Shown: positions 10,489 to 19,400 of the stretch, piece after piece
Layout of the letters: every line of letters begins with the position of its first letter
Position numbering within the stretch: position 1 is the stretch's first letter
NCBI RefSeq assembly: GCF_041052385.1
Contig: NZ_CP163439.1
Span: 2,779,001 to 2,843,000 of the forward strand
DNA: 64,000 nt
Source: Streptomyces sp. R28
GTDB lineage: Bacteria; Actinomycetota; Actinomycetes; Streptomycetales; Streptomycetaceae
Direction of reading: 5' to 3'
Translations under genes and position numbers: made by a program
Notes under the pieces: model-generated
What the model saw: the letters and a program-made list of their open reading frames with translations, nothing else
Database searches by the model: none
Told to the model about the DNA's origin: nothing

Positions 10489-11271
10489 CTAGGCGTGCTG
10501 GCTGCTGACGGAGACGATCTCCCCTGTCATGTACGAGGAGTAGCCGGAGGCCAGGAAGACGATCACGTTGGCCACCTCCCACGGCTCGGCGTACCGCCCG
10601 AAGGCCTCGCGGGCGGCCAGTGCCTCCAGCAGGTCGGGGGTGGTCACCTTCGCGAGGTGCGGGTGCATGGCGAGGCTCGGCGACACCGCGTTGACCCGCA
10701 CCCCGTACTCGGCCGCCTCGATCGCGGCGCACCGGGTCAGCGCCATCACGCCCGCCTTCGCGGCCGCGTAGTGCGCCTGCCCGGCCTGGGCGCGCCAGCC
10801 GACGACGGAGGCGTTGTTGACGATCACGCCACCGGTGTCCCGCATACGGCGCAGGGCGGCCCGGGTGCACCTGAAGGTGCCGTTCAAGGTTACGTCGAGG
10901 ACCCTCGACCACTGTTCGTCGGTCATGTCGACGAGCGGCGAAGTCCCGCCGAGACCGGCGTTGTTGACGAGGACGTCGAGCCGGCCGTGTTCCTGTACGG
11001 CCGTGTCGAACAGCGCCTGCACCTGCGTCTCGTCGGTGACATCGCACACCGCGGACGCCACCGCCCCCTCGAACTCCCGGGCCAGCTCCGCCTCGTACTC
11101 CTTCAGGCGCCGCGCGTGCGCGTCGCTGATCAGCACGCGCGCGCCCTCTTCGAGGAAGCGGCGCGCCGTCGCCCCGCCGATGCCCGCGCCGGCCGCCGCG
11201 GTGATGACGGCGGTGCGCCCGCGGAGCAGTGCGTGCCCGGGAACGTACGCCGGCTCCTCGACGTTTGTCAT
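10489..11271 (-). CDS. ipdF: SDR dehydrogenase, IpdF-like
   Basis: A 260-residue classical SDR: cofactor motif TAAAGAGIGGATAR, NNAG near residue 100, Ser in NNASVVGW and catalytic YAAAKAG at about 172. IpdF in mycobacteria oxidises the 5-hydroxyl of the reduced HIP CoA ester. The assignment here rests on gene order beside kstR2, fadA6 and fadE30. It is the first gene of the leftward unit, 7 bp before kstR2, with an operator about 14-33 nt upstream of its start. Confidence 0.8.
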   Translation of the reverse strand: MTNVEEPAYVPGHALLRGRTAVITAAAGAGIGGATARRFLEEGARVLISDAHARRLKEYEAELAREFEGAVASAVCDVTDETQVQALFDTAVQEHGRLDVLVNNAGLGGTSPLVDMTDEQWSRVLDVTLNGTFRCTRAALRRMRDTGGVIVNNASVVGWRAQAGQAHYAAAKAGVMALTRCAAIEAAEYGVRVNAVSPSLAMHPHLAKVTTPDLLEALAAREAFGRYAEPWEVANVIVFLASGYSSYMTGEIVSVSSQHA

Positions 11272-11284
11272 AGCAGCACGCTAA

Positions 11285-11304
11285 CCTACCAAACACTTGT
11301 TAGG
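11285..11304. promoter_or_regulatory. KstR2-like operator 2
   Basis: CCTACCAAACACTTGTTAGG is an imperfect palindrome in the 81-bp gap between the divergent ipdF and fadE30 genes. Its reverse complement shares 16 of 19 positions with operator 1 at 5069-5087, with identical CCTAACAA and GTTTGGT blocks. Confidence 0.75.
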
Positions 11305-11352
11305 GAAGAAGCCGCAGGGAGCTCGTAGGGCTCGTAGGGAGGGAAGGCGCCC

Positions 11353-12492
11353 GTGGACCTCACCCACTCCGCCGCCGAGGAGGCGTTCCGCGCCGAGGCC
11401 CGCGCCTGGCTGCGCGCGCATGTGCCGCCCGATCCGCTCCCGTCCCTGGAGACCGAGGAGGGCTTCGCGGCGCACCGGGCGTGGGAGGCCGAACTCGCCG
11501 CCGACCGCTGGTCAGTGGTCAACTGGCCGACGGCGTACGGCGGCCGGGACGCCTCACTCGTGCGGTGGCTGCTGTTCGAGGAGGAGTACTACGCGGCGGG
11601 CGCCCCGGGCCGCGTCAACCAGAACGGCATCAGCCTCCTCGCCCCGACCCTCTTCGACCACGGCACGCAGGAGCAACGCGCGCGTGTGCTGCCGCCCATG
11701 GCCACCGGCGAGGTGGTCTGGGCTCAGGCCTGGTCGGAGCCGGAGGCGGGCTCGGACCTGGCCTCTCTCAGATCGAGGGCCGTGCGCACGGCCGACGGGT
11801 GGCTGCTGTCCGGCCAGAAGACCTGGTCCTCACGCGCGGCGTTCGCCGACCGCGCGTTCGGCCTGTTCCGCAGCGACCCGGACGCCCCGAAGCCCCACCA
11901 GGGCCTGACCTACCTGATGTTCGACCTGCACGCGCCCGGCGTCACCGTCCGCCCGATCGCCCGCCTCGACGGCAAGCCCGCCTTCGCCGAGCTGTTCCTG
12001 GACGAGGTGTTCGTGCCGGACGAGGACGTGATCGGCGAGCCGGGCCAGGGCTGGCGCATCGCGATGTCCACGGCGGGCAACGAGCGAGGCCTGATGCTCC
12101 GCTCCCCCGGCCGTTTCCTCGCGAGCGCCGACCGGCTTCATGGCCTCTGGCAAGCGCAAGGCAGCCCGCAGAGCACGAAGAACCGTGTGGCCGACGCCCT
12201 GATCGGCGCCCGCGCCTACCAGCTCTTCACCTTCGCCGCCGCCTCCCGCTTCCTGGACGGCGAGTCGATCGGCCCGGAGTCCAGCCTGAACAAGGTCTTC
12301 TGGTCGGAGTACGACATCGCACTGCACGAGACGGCCCTCGATCTGCTGGGCGCCGAGGGCGAGTTGACCGACACCGACTGGTCCGAGCGCTACGTCTTCT
12401 CCCTCGCCGGCCCCGTCTACGCCGGGACGAACGAGATCCAGCGCGACATCATCGCCGAGCGACTGCTCGGCCTGCCGAAGGGGCGACGCTGA
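11353..12492 (+). CDS. fadE30: Acyl-CoA dehydrogenase, FadE30-like
   Basis: A 379-residue flavin-dependent acyl-CoA dehydrogenase of full length. It shows WAQAWSEPEAGSDLASL and GWLLSGQKTWSS (FAD/substrate binding, about 125-160) and the C-terminal GPVYAGTNEIQRDIIAERLLGLP signature. The GTG start is preceded by GGAGGGAAGG. It is the first gene right of the ipdF/fadE30 divergent promoter. In mycobacteria FadE30 acts on the HIP-derived propionyl side chain. Function here is inferred from synteny. The stop overlaps a 13-codon ORF that bridges to the next gene. Confidence 0.85.
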   Translation: MDLTHSAAEEAFRAEARAWLRAHVPPDPLPSLETEEGFAAHRAWEAELAADRWSVVNWPTAYGGRDASLVRWLLFEEEYYAAGAPGRVNQNGISLLAPTLFDHGTQEQRARVLPPMATGEVVWAQAWSEPEAGSDLASLRSRAVRTADGWLLSGQKTWSSRAAFADRAFGLFRSDPDAPKPHQGLTYLMFDLHAPGVTVRPIARLDGKPAFAELFLDEVFVPDEDVIGEPGQGWRIAMSTAGNERGLMLRSPGRFLASADRLHGLWQAQGSPQSTKNRVADALIGARAYQLFTFAAASRFLDGESIGPESSLNKVFWSEYDIALHETALDLLGAEGELTDTDWSERYVFSLAGPVYAGTNEIQRDIIAERLLGLPKGRR

Positions 12493-12533
12493 TGTCAGAG
12501 GAAACTCCGCCACCGCCGAACGGACCTCGCTGA
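12492..12533 (+). other. 13-codon bridging mini-ORF between two acyl-CoA dehydrogenase genes
   Basis: The ATG overlaps the fadE30 stop (TGATG). The peptide would be MSEETPPPPNGPR. Its TGA overlaps the ATG of the next gene in the same TGATG way, so it occupies the gap with no free base. It could pass ribosomes from one gene to the next, or be chance. No homology is recognised. Confidence 0.3.
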
Positions 12534-13504
12534 TGCGGTTCCTCCTCGACGCCGAGCAGCGGGCGTTCGCCGAGTCGCTGGACGCGATGCTGACGGCTGC
12601 GGACACGCCGTCGGTCGTACGGGACTGGAGCCGGGGTGAGCATGCCGGTGGCCGAGCGCTGTGGTCCCGTATCGCCGAGGCCGGCGTATTCGCGCTGGCT
12701 GTTCCGGAGACATACGAGGGGCTGGGCCACCGGCCCGTCGAACTCGCCCTCACATTCGTTGAGTTGGGACGCCATGCGGTACCGGGACCGTTGGTGGAGA
12801 CGGTCACGGCAGCGACCCTGCTCGCCGACCTACCGGACCCCGGCCCGGCCAAGCGGCTCCTGCCGGCGCTGGCGACGGGCGAGGCGGTGGCGACGCTGGC
12901 GTGGACAGCGCCGTACGCCTTGGACGGCGACGTGGCCACCAGACGCCTCGCGCTCACCGCACAAGGCCTGCACCTCTCCCCCGGCCACGGTCCCGTACGC
13001 CACTCCCTCGACCCGGCCCGCCGCCTCACCTCTCTCGACCCCGGCGGCGAGCTCCTCAGTCCCGACCCGCCCACCGCCCACGCCCACGCCCTGGCCTGCG
13101 CCCGCCTCACCACCGCCGCCCAGGCCCTCGGCGTCGGTCTCGGGCTTCTCGACAGGACCGTCGCCCACGTCAAGCAGCGCACCCAGTTCGGCACACCCAT
13201 CGGCTCGTTCCAGGCGGTCAAGCATCGTCTGGCCGACGCGAAGATCGCCCTGGAGTTCGCCCGGCCCCTCATCTTCGGCGCCGCGCTCACCATGGCCCCC
13301 GCCGACATCGCCGCCGCCAAGGTCACCGCCTGCGAGGCGGCGTACGCCACCGCCCGTACCGCGCTCCAGTTGCACGGCGCGATCGGCTACACGGCGGAGT
13401 ACGACCTGTCGCTGTGGCTGACCAAGGCCCGCGCCCTGCGCACCGTCTGGGGTGACCCGGACGTATGCAGGGCCGAAGTGCTCAGTGGTGATCGCCGCTG
13501 GTGA
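12533..13504 (+). CDS. Acyl-CoA dehydrogenase, FadE32/FadE33-like
   Basis: A 323-residue protein, short for an acyl-CoA dehydrogenase. It keeps the N-terminal helical domain (FLLDAEQRAFAESLDAML) and the C-terminal helical bundle (RTQFGTPIGSFQAVKHRLAD, LQLHGAIGYTAEYDLSLWLTKARAL). The middle beta domain is reduced, as in partner subunits of heterotetrameric steroid acyl-CoA dehydrogenases. It probably pairs with the fadE30-like product or with a subunit encoded elsewhere. It is coupled to fadE30 through the mini-ORF. Confidence 0.82.
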   Translation: MRFLLDAEQRAFAESLDAMLTAADTPSVVRDWSRGEHAGGRALWSRIAEAGVFALAVPETYEGLGHRPVELALTFVELGRHAVPGPLVETVTAATLLADLPDPGPAKRLLPALATGEAVATLAWTAPYALDGDVATRRLALTAQGLHLSPGHGPVRHSLDPARRLTSLDPGGELLSPDPPTAHAHALACARLTTAAQALGVGLGLLDRTVAHVKQRTQFGTPIGSFQAVKHRLADAKIALEFARPLIFGAALTMAPADIAAAKVTACEAAYATARTALQLHGAIGYTAEYDLSLWLTKARALRTVWGDPDVCRAEVLSGDRRW

Positions 13505-13559
13505 GCTCGCGGTACTCCGCCGCCGTCGGCTTCGCGATCCGCGTCCGGGGGCCGAACAT
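13482..13559 (-). other. Short coding-like stretch of unknown origin
   Basis: Downstream of the vWA gene, in another frame, the minus strand reads MFGPRTRIAKPTAAEYREL and then TSGDHH before a stop. The composition looks protein-like and unlike a random GC-rich frame. It may be the 3' remnant of a lost gene, or an out-of-frame tail of the vWA gene. No family recognised. Confidence 0.2.
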
Positions 13560-13602
13560 CGCCTTCGCCGGCCGGGCCCGTACCCCATCCGGGTCGCGTG
13601 AG

Positions 13603-14328
13603 TCAGGGCCGCCGTACGATCCCCTGCGCCCGCGCCGCCGCCAGCCACTTCGGGAACTCCTCGACCAGGCGGTCGTACAACTCGGCGTCGGAGACCGTCC
13701 GCGGATCCGAACCGGCGTGGAAGAAGCCGGCGTTGTCGACCACCCGCTTGTGCGGCACCGCCAGTTCGTCGAGCTTGCGCAGGAAGTCGAACTGTTTGCT
13801 GGTCGGGTCCCCGAAGCCGATGAACTGCCAGAAGAGCGGGAGCGGGGCCGCCTTGCACAGGTACCGTTCCGCGGCGAGCTTGTTGATGGGCCCGCCGTCG
13901 GTCTGGAACACGACCAGGGCGGGGTCCTTCGACCCGCTGTCCAGGTAGTGGTCGATGACGGCGTCCATGGCCAGGTGGTAGCTGGTCCTGCCCATGTGCC
14001 CGAGACCGGACACGATCCGCTCGATCCGCCCGTGGTGGTCGGCCAGCGCGATCTCGGTCTCGGCGTCGACGTCGGTGGAGAAGAACACCACCGGCACGGT
14101 CCCGTCGTCGTCGAAGTGCGCCGACAGCCCGAGCACCCGGTCGGCGAGCGCCTGCACGCTGCCGTCCTGGTAGTACGGCTTCATCGACCCGGAGTAGTCG
14201 ACGACCAGATACACCGCGGCCTGCACGCCGCCCAGCCCGTGCTTGTGCAGCGACACCCCGGCGCTCTTGTACAGGCTGACCAGCGCGGGCGCGGTCTCCT
14301 CAACCTTGCTGAGACTGATCGCGGCCAT
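13603..14328 (-). CDS. von Willebrand factor A domain protein
   Basis: A 241-residue protein built almost entirely of one vWA domain. The MIDAS metal site is visible as DYSGSMKPYY (about residue 44; DxSxS), with the downstream acidic loop FQTDGGPIN and a Thr-containing loop GRTSYH. There is no signal peptide or TM segment. Similar stand-alone vWA proteins accompany tellurium-resistance (Ter) stress systems in Streptomyces, but no ter genes are adjacent here. It faces the acyl-CoA dehydrogenase gene tail-to-tail. Role unknown. Confidence 0.8.
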   Translation of the reverse strand: MAAISLSKVEETAPALVSLYKSAGVSLHKHGLGGVQAAVYLVVDYSGSMKPYYQDGSVQALADRVLGLSAHFDDDGTVPVVFFSTDVDAETEIALADHHGRIERIVSGLGHMGRTSYHLAMDAVIDHYLDSGSKDPALVVFQTDGGPINKLAAERYLCKAAPLPLFWQFIGFGDPTSKQFDFLRKLDELAVPHKRVVDNAGFFHAGSDPRTVSDAELYDRLVEEFPKWLAAARAQGIVRRP

Positions 14329-14473
14329 ATGCTCTCCCCCTCGCGCATCGTGCGGCTGCCGAGGCTACGGCACCACTGGCCCCGCCTTCCCTCCCTCCAC
14401 CGGTGTTCGCTATTTTGTTCGCCGCCGTCCCCACCGGCTCACCGTTCGTCCCATCCCCATCGAGGAGCCGGCT

Positions 14474-15457
14474 GTGGAGTCCGAGTCCACCCAGTCCGAG
14501 TCCACCCGTTCCGAGGCCACCCAGCCCGAGTCCACCCAGCCCACCGTCACGACCTGCTATCGCCACCCCAAGGTGGAGTCGCACGTCCGCTGCACCCGCT
14601 GCGACCGGTTCATCTGCCCGGACTGCATGCGGGAGGCTGCCGTCGGCCACCAGTGCGTGGAGTGCGTGAAGCAGGGGGCGCGGTCGGTGCGGCAGGCCCG
14701 GACGATCGTCGGCGGGCGGATCGCCGCGACCCCGCTCGTGACCTCCGTGCTGATCGGGCTCAACGTCCTCGCCTACCTGGCCGAGGTGGTGCGCCCGGAG
14801 ATCCTGGACCGGTTCGCGATGCTCGGCGCCCGGCTGGTCGGCCCGGACGGCGGCTACTACGTCTACGAGCCCGGGTACCCGTCGGACTTCCACGCCGAGG
14901 GAGTGGTCGCCGGGCAGTGGGAGCGGCTGCTGACCAGAGGATTCCTCCACACACCGCCGACCGAGGGCACCTTCGGGCTGCTGCACATCGTGATGAACAT
15001 GCTCTCGCTGTGGCAGCTCGGCCGGGTCGTGGAGCCCATGCTGGGCCGGGTCCGGTACGTCGCGCTCTACCTGCTGGCGACACTGGGCGGCTCGGTGCTC
15101 GAGCTGCTGCTCACGGACGTGCACGTGGAGTCGGTCGGCGCGTCGGGCGCGATCTTCGGCCTCGGCGCCGCGTACTACGTCCTCGCCCGCCGCGTCGGCG
15201 CGGACATGCGCACCGTCAACCGCTTCATGACGTTCCTGCTGCTGTGGCTGCTGCTCTCGGCGGGCCTCACCTCCTGGCAGGGCCACCTCGGCGGACTGCT
15301 GACGGGGGCCGCGGTCACGCTCGCCTACGCCTACACCCCGCGCGGGCCGCGCCAGGCCCTGATCCAGGCGGCCGCCTCCGTGGGGGTACTGGTGCTGCTG
15401 GCGGCGGTGGCGGTCGCCAGGGTCTCGGAGCTGACGGGCGCAGGGGTGGCCCAGTGA
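14474..15457 (+). CDS. Rhomboid-family intramembrane serine protease with N-terminal zinc finger
   Basis: A 327-residue protein from GTG 14474, the best start after GAGGAG and before a run of SEST/PEST-like repeats (residues 1-21). Residues about 25-65 form a B-box-like zinc finger (CYRHPKVESHVRCTRC, CPDCMREA, HQCVEC). The rhomboid domain follows with about six TM helices. The catalytic Ser is in GASGAIFGLGAAYY and the catalytic His in WQGHLGGLLTGA. It would cleave TM helices within the cytoplasmic membrane. It overlaps the downstream chitosanase frame by four bases (GTGA), suggesting coupled expression. Confidence 0.88.
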   Translation: MESESTQSESTRSEATQPESTQPTVTTCYRHPKVESHVRCTRCDRFICPDCMREAAVGHQCVECVKQGARSVRQARTIVGGRIAATPLVTSVLIGLNVLAYLAEVVRPEILDRFAMLGARLVGPDGGYYVYEPGYPSDFHAEGVVAGQWERLLTRGFLHTPPTEGTFGLLHIVMNMLSLWQLGRVVEPMLGRVRYVALYLLATLGGSVLELLLTDVHVESVGASGAIFGLGAAYYVLARRVGADMRTVNRFMTFLLLWLLLSAGLTSWQGHLGGLLTGAAVTLAYAYTPRGPRQALIQAAASVGVLVLLAAVAVARVSELTGAGVAQ

Positions 15458-16365
15458 GACGTATCGGCGTCGCTCTCATCGCGGCCGTCCCGGTCGCCCT
15501 CGCCGCGGTCGTCCACTTCCTGGTCCCCACGGACACCGCCGAGAACCCGGCGCAGTCCACCGTCGCCACCGCGCGGCAGGAGTCCCGCGAGGAGGCCAAG
15601 AGCCGGGCGGAGCAGGAGCGGGCGGCGGACGACGAGCTGATCGAGAGCGTGCCGCCGGGCCTGGCCGCCCCCGCGTAGAAGGAACTGGCCCAGCGGCTGG
15701 TGTCCAGCGCCGAGAACTCGACCCTCGACTGGCGCCACACCTACGGCTCCATCGAGGACCTCGACGACGGCCAGGGCTACACGGCCGGCACCATCGGCTT
15801 CTGCACCGGCACCCACGACCTGCTCGCCCTGGTCGAGAACTACACCGAGGCCCACCCGGACAACGGCCTCGCCCCGTACCTTCCCGCCCTGCGCGAGGTC
15901 GACGGCACCGACTCCCACGAGGGCCTGGACCCCGGCTTCACGGCGGCCTGGAAGGCGGAGGCCGAGGTGGCCGCCTTCCGCGAGGCCCAGGACGCCGAGC
16001 GCGACCGCGCCTACTTCAACCCGGCGGTCCGCCTCGCCAAGCTGGACGGCCTCGGCACGCTGGGCCAGTTCGTCTACTACGACGCGATGGTCTTCCACGG
16101 CGGCGGCGGCGTCGACAAGGGCGGCTTCTACGTCCTGCGCGAACGCGCTCTGCGCAAGGCCGACTCCCCGTCCGAGGGCGGCTCCGAGAAGGCGTACCTG
16201 AACACCTTCCTCGACGTCCGCCGCGCGGCCATGCGGCAGAAGAACCCGAACACCGACACCACCCGTATCGACACGGCCCAGCGACGGTTCCTCGACGACG
16301 GCAACCTCAAGCTGACAACCCCGCTGGAGTGGGGGGTGTACGGGGAGCCGTACAAGGTGCCCTGA
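15454..16365 (+). pseudogene. csn: GH46 chitosanase interrupted by an in-frame TAG
   Basis: A single frame starts at GTG 15454: a signal/anchor (RRIGVALIAAVPVALAAVV), an Ala/Glu-rich linker, then LAAPA. It meets TAG at 15676-15678 and continues in the same frame as KELAQRLVSSAENSTLDW through a complete GH46 domain to 16365. The catalytic Glu (SSAENS) and Asp (EDLDDGQG) are present, as in S. sp. N174 chitosanase. The stop occupies a position just before the conserved first helix and could arise from CAG to TAG. Re-initiation at GTG 15700 would give a leaderless, shortened enzyme. It is a pseudogene, a readthrough gene or a sequence error. Confidence 0.8.
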
Positions 16366-16462
16366 GCAGCTCAAGGCCTCGTCGTGAGATGCCCGTTCCG
16401 GGGATGTCGCGAGCCCCCTCTCTGGCAACATGTCGGGATCGGCACGATCGCTGGGGGGCGGG

Positions 16463-19400
16463 ATGGGTTCGATTCAGCATCACAGGGGACAGGGGCAGCG
16501 GCGCGCTTTGGTCGTCGGCATCTCGCACACCCCCGAGCTGGAGGCGGACGAACTCCTCGCGGAGCGCTTCCCACCGCTCAGCTGCGTGCCGCAGGACGTG
16601 GCCCTCGTCGGCAACGCGCTGCGGCAGTCCCGGTACGAGGTGACACCTGTGCTCGACCCCGGCGGCTCCGAACTGCTGGGCAGACTCCACAAGTTCCTCT
16701 CCTCGTGTGCCCCCGGAGACACCGCCGTCGTCTATCTGTCCTGCCACGGCGAGACCGTGGACGGCCGCGACCACCTGCTGCCGCGGGACGCCCAGCCCGG
16801 GGACGCGTTACCCGACGGCGGCCATGCGCTGCTCAGCCGTACGCTCATCCCCGCCGACCCCGACGGCCTGCTCACCGGGCTGCGCAGTGAATGCACGGTC
16901 GTCGTGTACCTCGACATCTGCCGTACGTCGGCGGGCACTCCGTCGGAGGCCGAGCAGGAGCGCACGACTTTGCTCTCGCGCCACGAGAACGTGTACTGGC
17001 TGCACAGCTGTGCCCAAGGAGAGCGCTCGTACGCCGACCCCGAGAAGGGCAGCTGGTTCGGCCGGGCCCTCGCCGAGGCACTGGGGCCGACGAGCCCGCC
17101 CACCACCTTCCCCGAGGTCGTCAGGTACGTCCGCGGCCGGGTGATCCGGATGGCGGACTCGTTCGGCATGGCTCCGCCGACGATCGAGCCCTACACGCCT
17201 CACGGCCGTACGGGCGACGCACAGGACGCACTGGTGCTGTGCGAGGGCTCCCGGGAGGCGAGCCGCTGGACAACCATGATCGAGAAGTCCCTGCTGTGGG
17301 ACCACACCTCCGGCACCGCGGAGGTCCACCAGCGCGTGAAGGACGGGCTGACCTCGCTCGTCGAGCATGTGGCCGGGACGCTGCATGGAGCCGGAGCGCA
17401 CCGTGACGACCCCTGGACCGACCCCAACTGGCCGGTCCGCATGGTCGACCGGCTCGGCAACCTGGTGCGGCAAGCCGGGCTGAGCGGCCGTGACCTGCTC
17501 TCACCGGCCGAGACCGCCGCTCTGCTGGCGAGCCCCGTCGTCCACGAGGGACTCGTCACGGTCGCCCTGGAGGAACTGCGCCGCACTCTCCCCGAACGGA
17601 TGGACACCGAGGCCGGCGAGCCCGGTCATGGCGACCCCGAGGCGCATGTGCGGGGCGCGGCCAAGGACGTGTGCCGTGCCCACTCGCAGGTGCGCCGCAC
17701 GGCCGACACCCTGCGCCGCCGAAACCTGCGGGAGCAGGCCGTGGCCGCCGACCACTGGCTGCGGCACCGCTTCATCGCCGACTGGGACCCGCTGTGGGAG
17801 CGCACCGGCGACTACCCGGCGGTGGACGGCCTGCTCGACCGCGTCGTGAACGTGGTGCTCGCCGGGGCCGAGGACCCGTCGGGCAAGCCCCCCGGTGAGA
17901 CCTCCCGGCGTCGCGTCGACGGGCAGCTCCGCCAGGTCCTCGCGCACGTCACCGTGCACCCGAGTGGGAGTCCTCGCATCAACGACCCGCAGAGCAAGGA
18001 CGCGTGGGACACGTACCCGCCCACGCGTGGCAGCCAGTGGCGCGGCCCCGAACTCGCGCTGCTGCTGTGGATCTCCGGGCTGCTCGCCACCGATCCGCGC
18101 CGGATGTCCGGGGTACTCGTCGATCATCTCGGCGCACACGAGCAACTCGTGCCCCGCGACATCGTGGCCGCGTTGTCGGCGGACTTCGGGTACGACGACA
18201 CGCCCGCGGACACCACGGACGGCACCTACCGCCCGGCGGTCCGCTTCGACTGCCCGCACCCCGCGCTGCACGTGGCCATCGAGGAACTCGTCGGCCATGC
18301 CAACAACACCGTCGCCGCGCTCCGGGCGGAGTGGCACAAGCAGCGCACCTCGCCGCCCGCCCTGCTGCGGGGCCTGCCCGAGCAGGTCACGACCGACCAG
18401 CTCGTCCCCCTGAACCAGCGGTACAAGCAGCCGCTGGAGCGGTTCCGGCTGGCGGAGGACGAGATCCGTCCGCTGCTCATGGGGACCCAGCTGTACGGCG
18501 ATCGCATGCTCGCCGTCCGCGAGCTCTACCAGAACGCCCTCGACGCATGCCGGCACCGGGACATGCGCCACCGGTACGGCGTGACGCAGGGCCGTCACGC
18601 CCCCGACTGGAAACCGACGATCACCTTCACCCAGGGCTGGGACGACAACGGCCGCCCGTTCATCGCATGCCGGGACAACGGCTCCGGAATGACCCGCACC
18701 AAGCTCACGTCGATGTTCGCCAGGGCGGGCCGACGGTACGAGCAGGACCCGGAGTTCGTACAGGAGCGGCGTAACTGGCGGCGGGCAGGGCTCCCCGAGA
18801 TGCCCCTCAACTCCCGTTTCGGTATCGGGGTGTTCAGTTACTTCATGCTCGCCGACGAGGTGGTCGTGTGGACCAACGCCGTCGACCGCTACGGCCGCCC
18901 CGAACAGCCACACACCCTGCGGGCCGACATCCAGTCGGGTTCGGGCCTGCTCCGCATCGGCGACGATCCGGAGGTCTCCCTGGAGGGCGGCACGCTCGTC
19001 CGGCTCTATCTCAGCGCGGACGACGAGGCATTGCCCTCCTTGGTGGAGACGCTGGAGTCGCAGCTCTGGGTGAGTGACTGCACGGTGGTGGCGAGCGAGC
19101 GCGAGCAGAACGATCCGGGGCAGGTCCTTCGGTCGGTCACCTGGCGGCCGGGCGAGTTGCGGGTCGCGGAGCCCGACTGGTACGGGGATGCCGCACGGGC
19201 CCATGACGACGCCTGGCTGGTCCAGGGCCCCGGACAGCTCCTGCTGGACGGCGTCGTGGTCAAGGACGCACCCGAGGTGTACGGGCACGTGGTCAATCTG
19301 CGGGAGCGGCACCGGCCGGAGCCCAGTGTCGACCGCAACAGCATGCGGTCGTACGACGACGAGCTGGTGATGCGTGAGCTGCTGAGCAGCGTGCCGAGGG

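Noticed and set aside
14477..14545. Tandem SEST/PEST-coding repeats at the rhomboid start as a minisatellite or CRISPR-like array
   Set aside because: Only a few imperfect 12-18-bp units within a coding N-terminus. There are no spacers, so it is not an array.
15676..15678. TAG in the chitosanase read as pyrrolysine or another programmed recoding
   Set aside because: No recoding machinery or stimulatory element is visible and family members do not need a special residue there. A point mutation is simpler.
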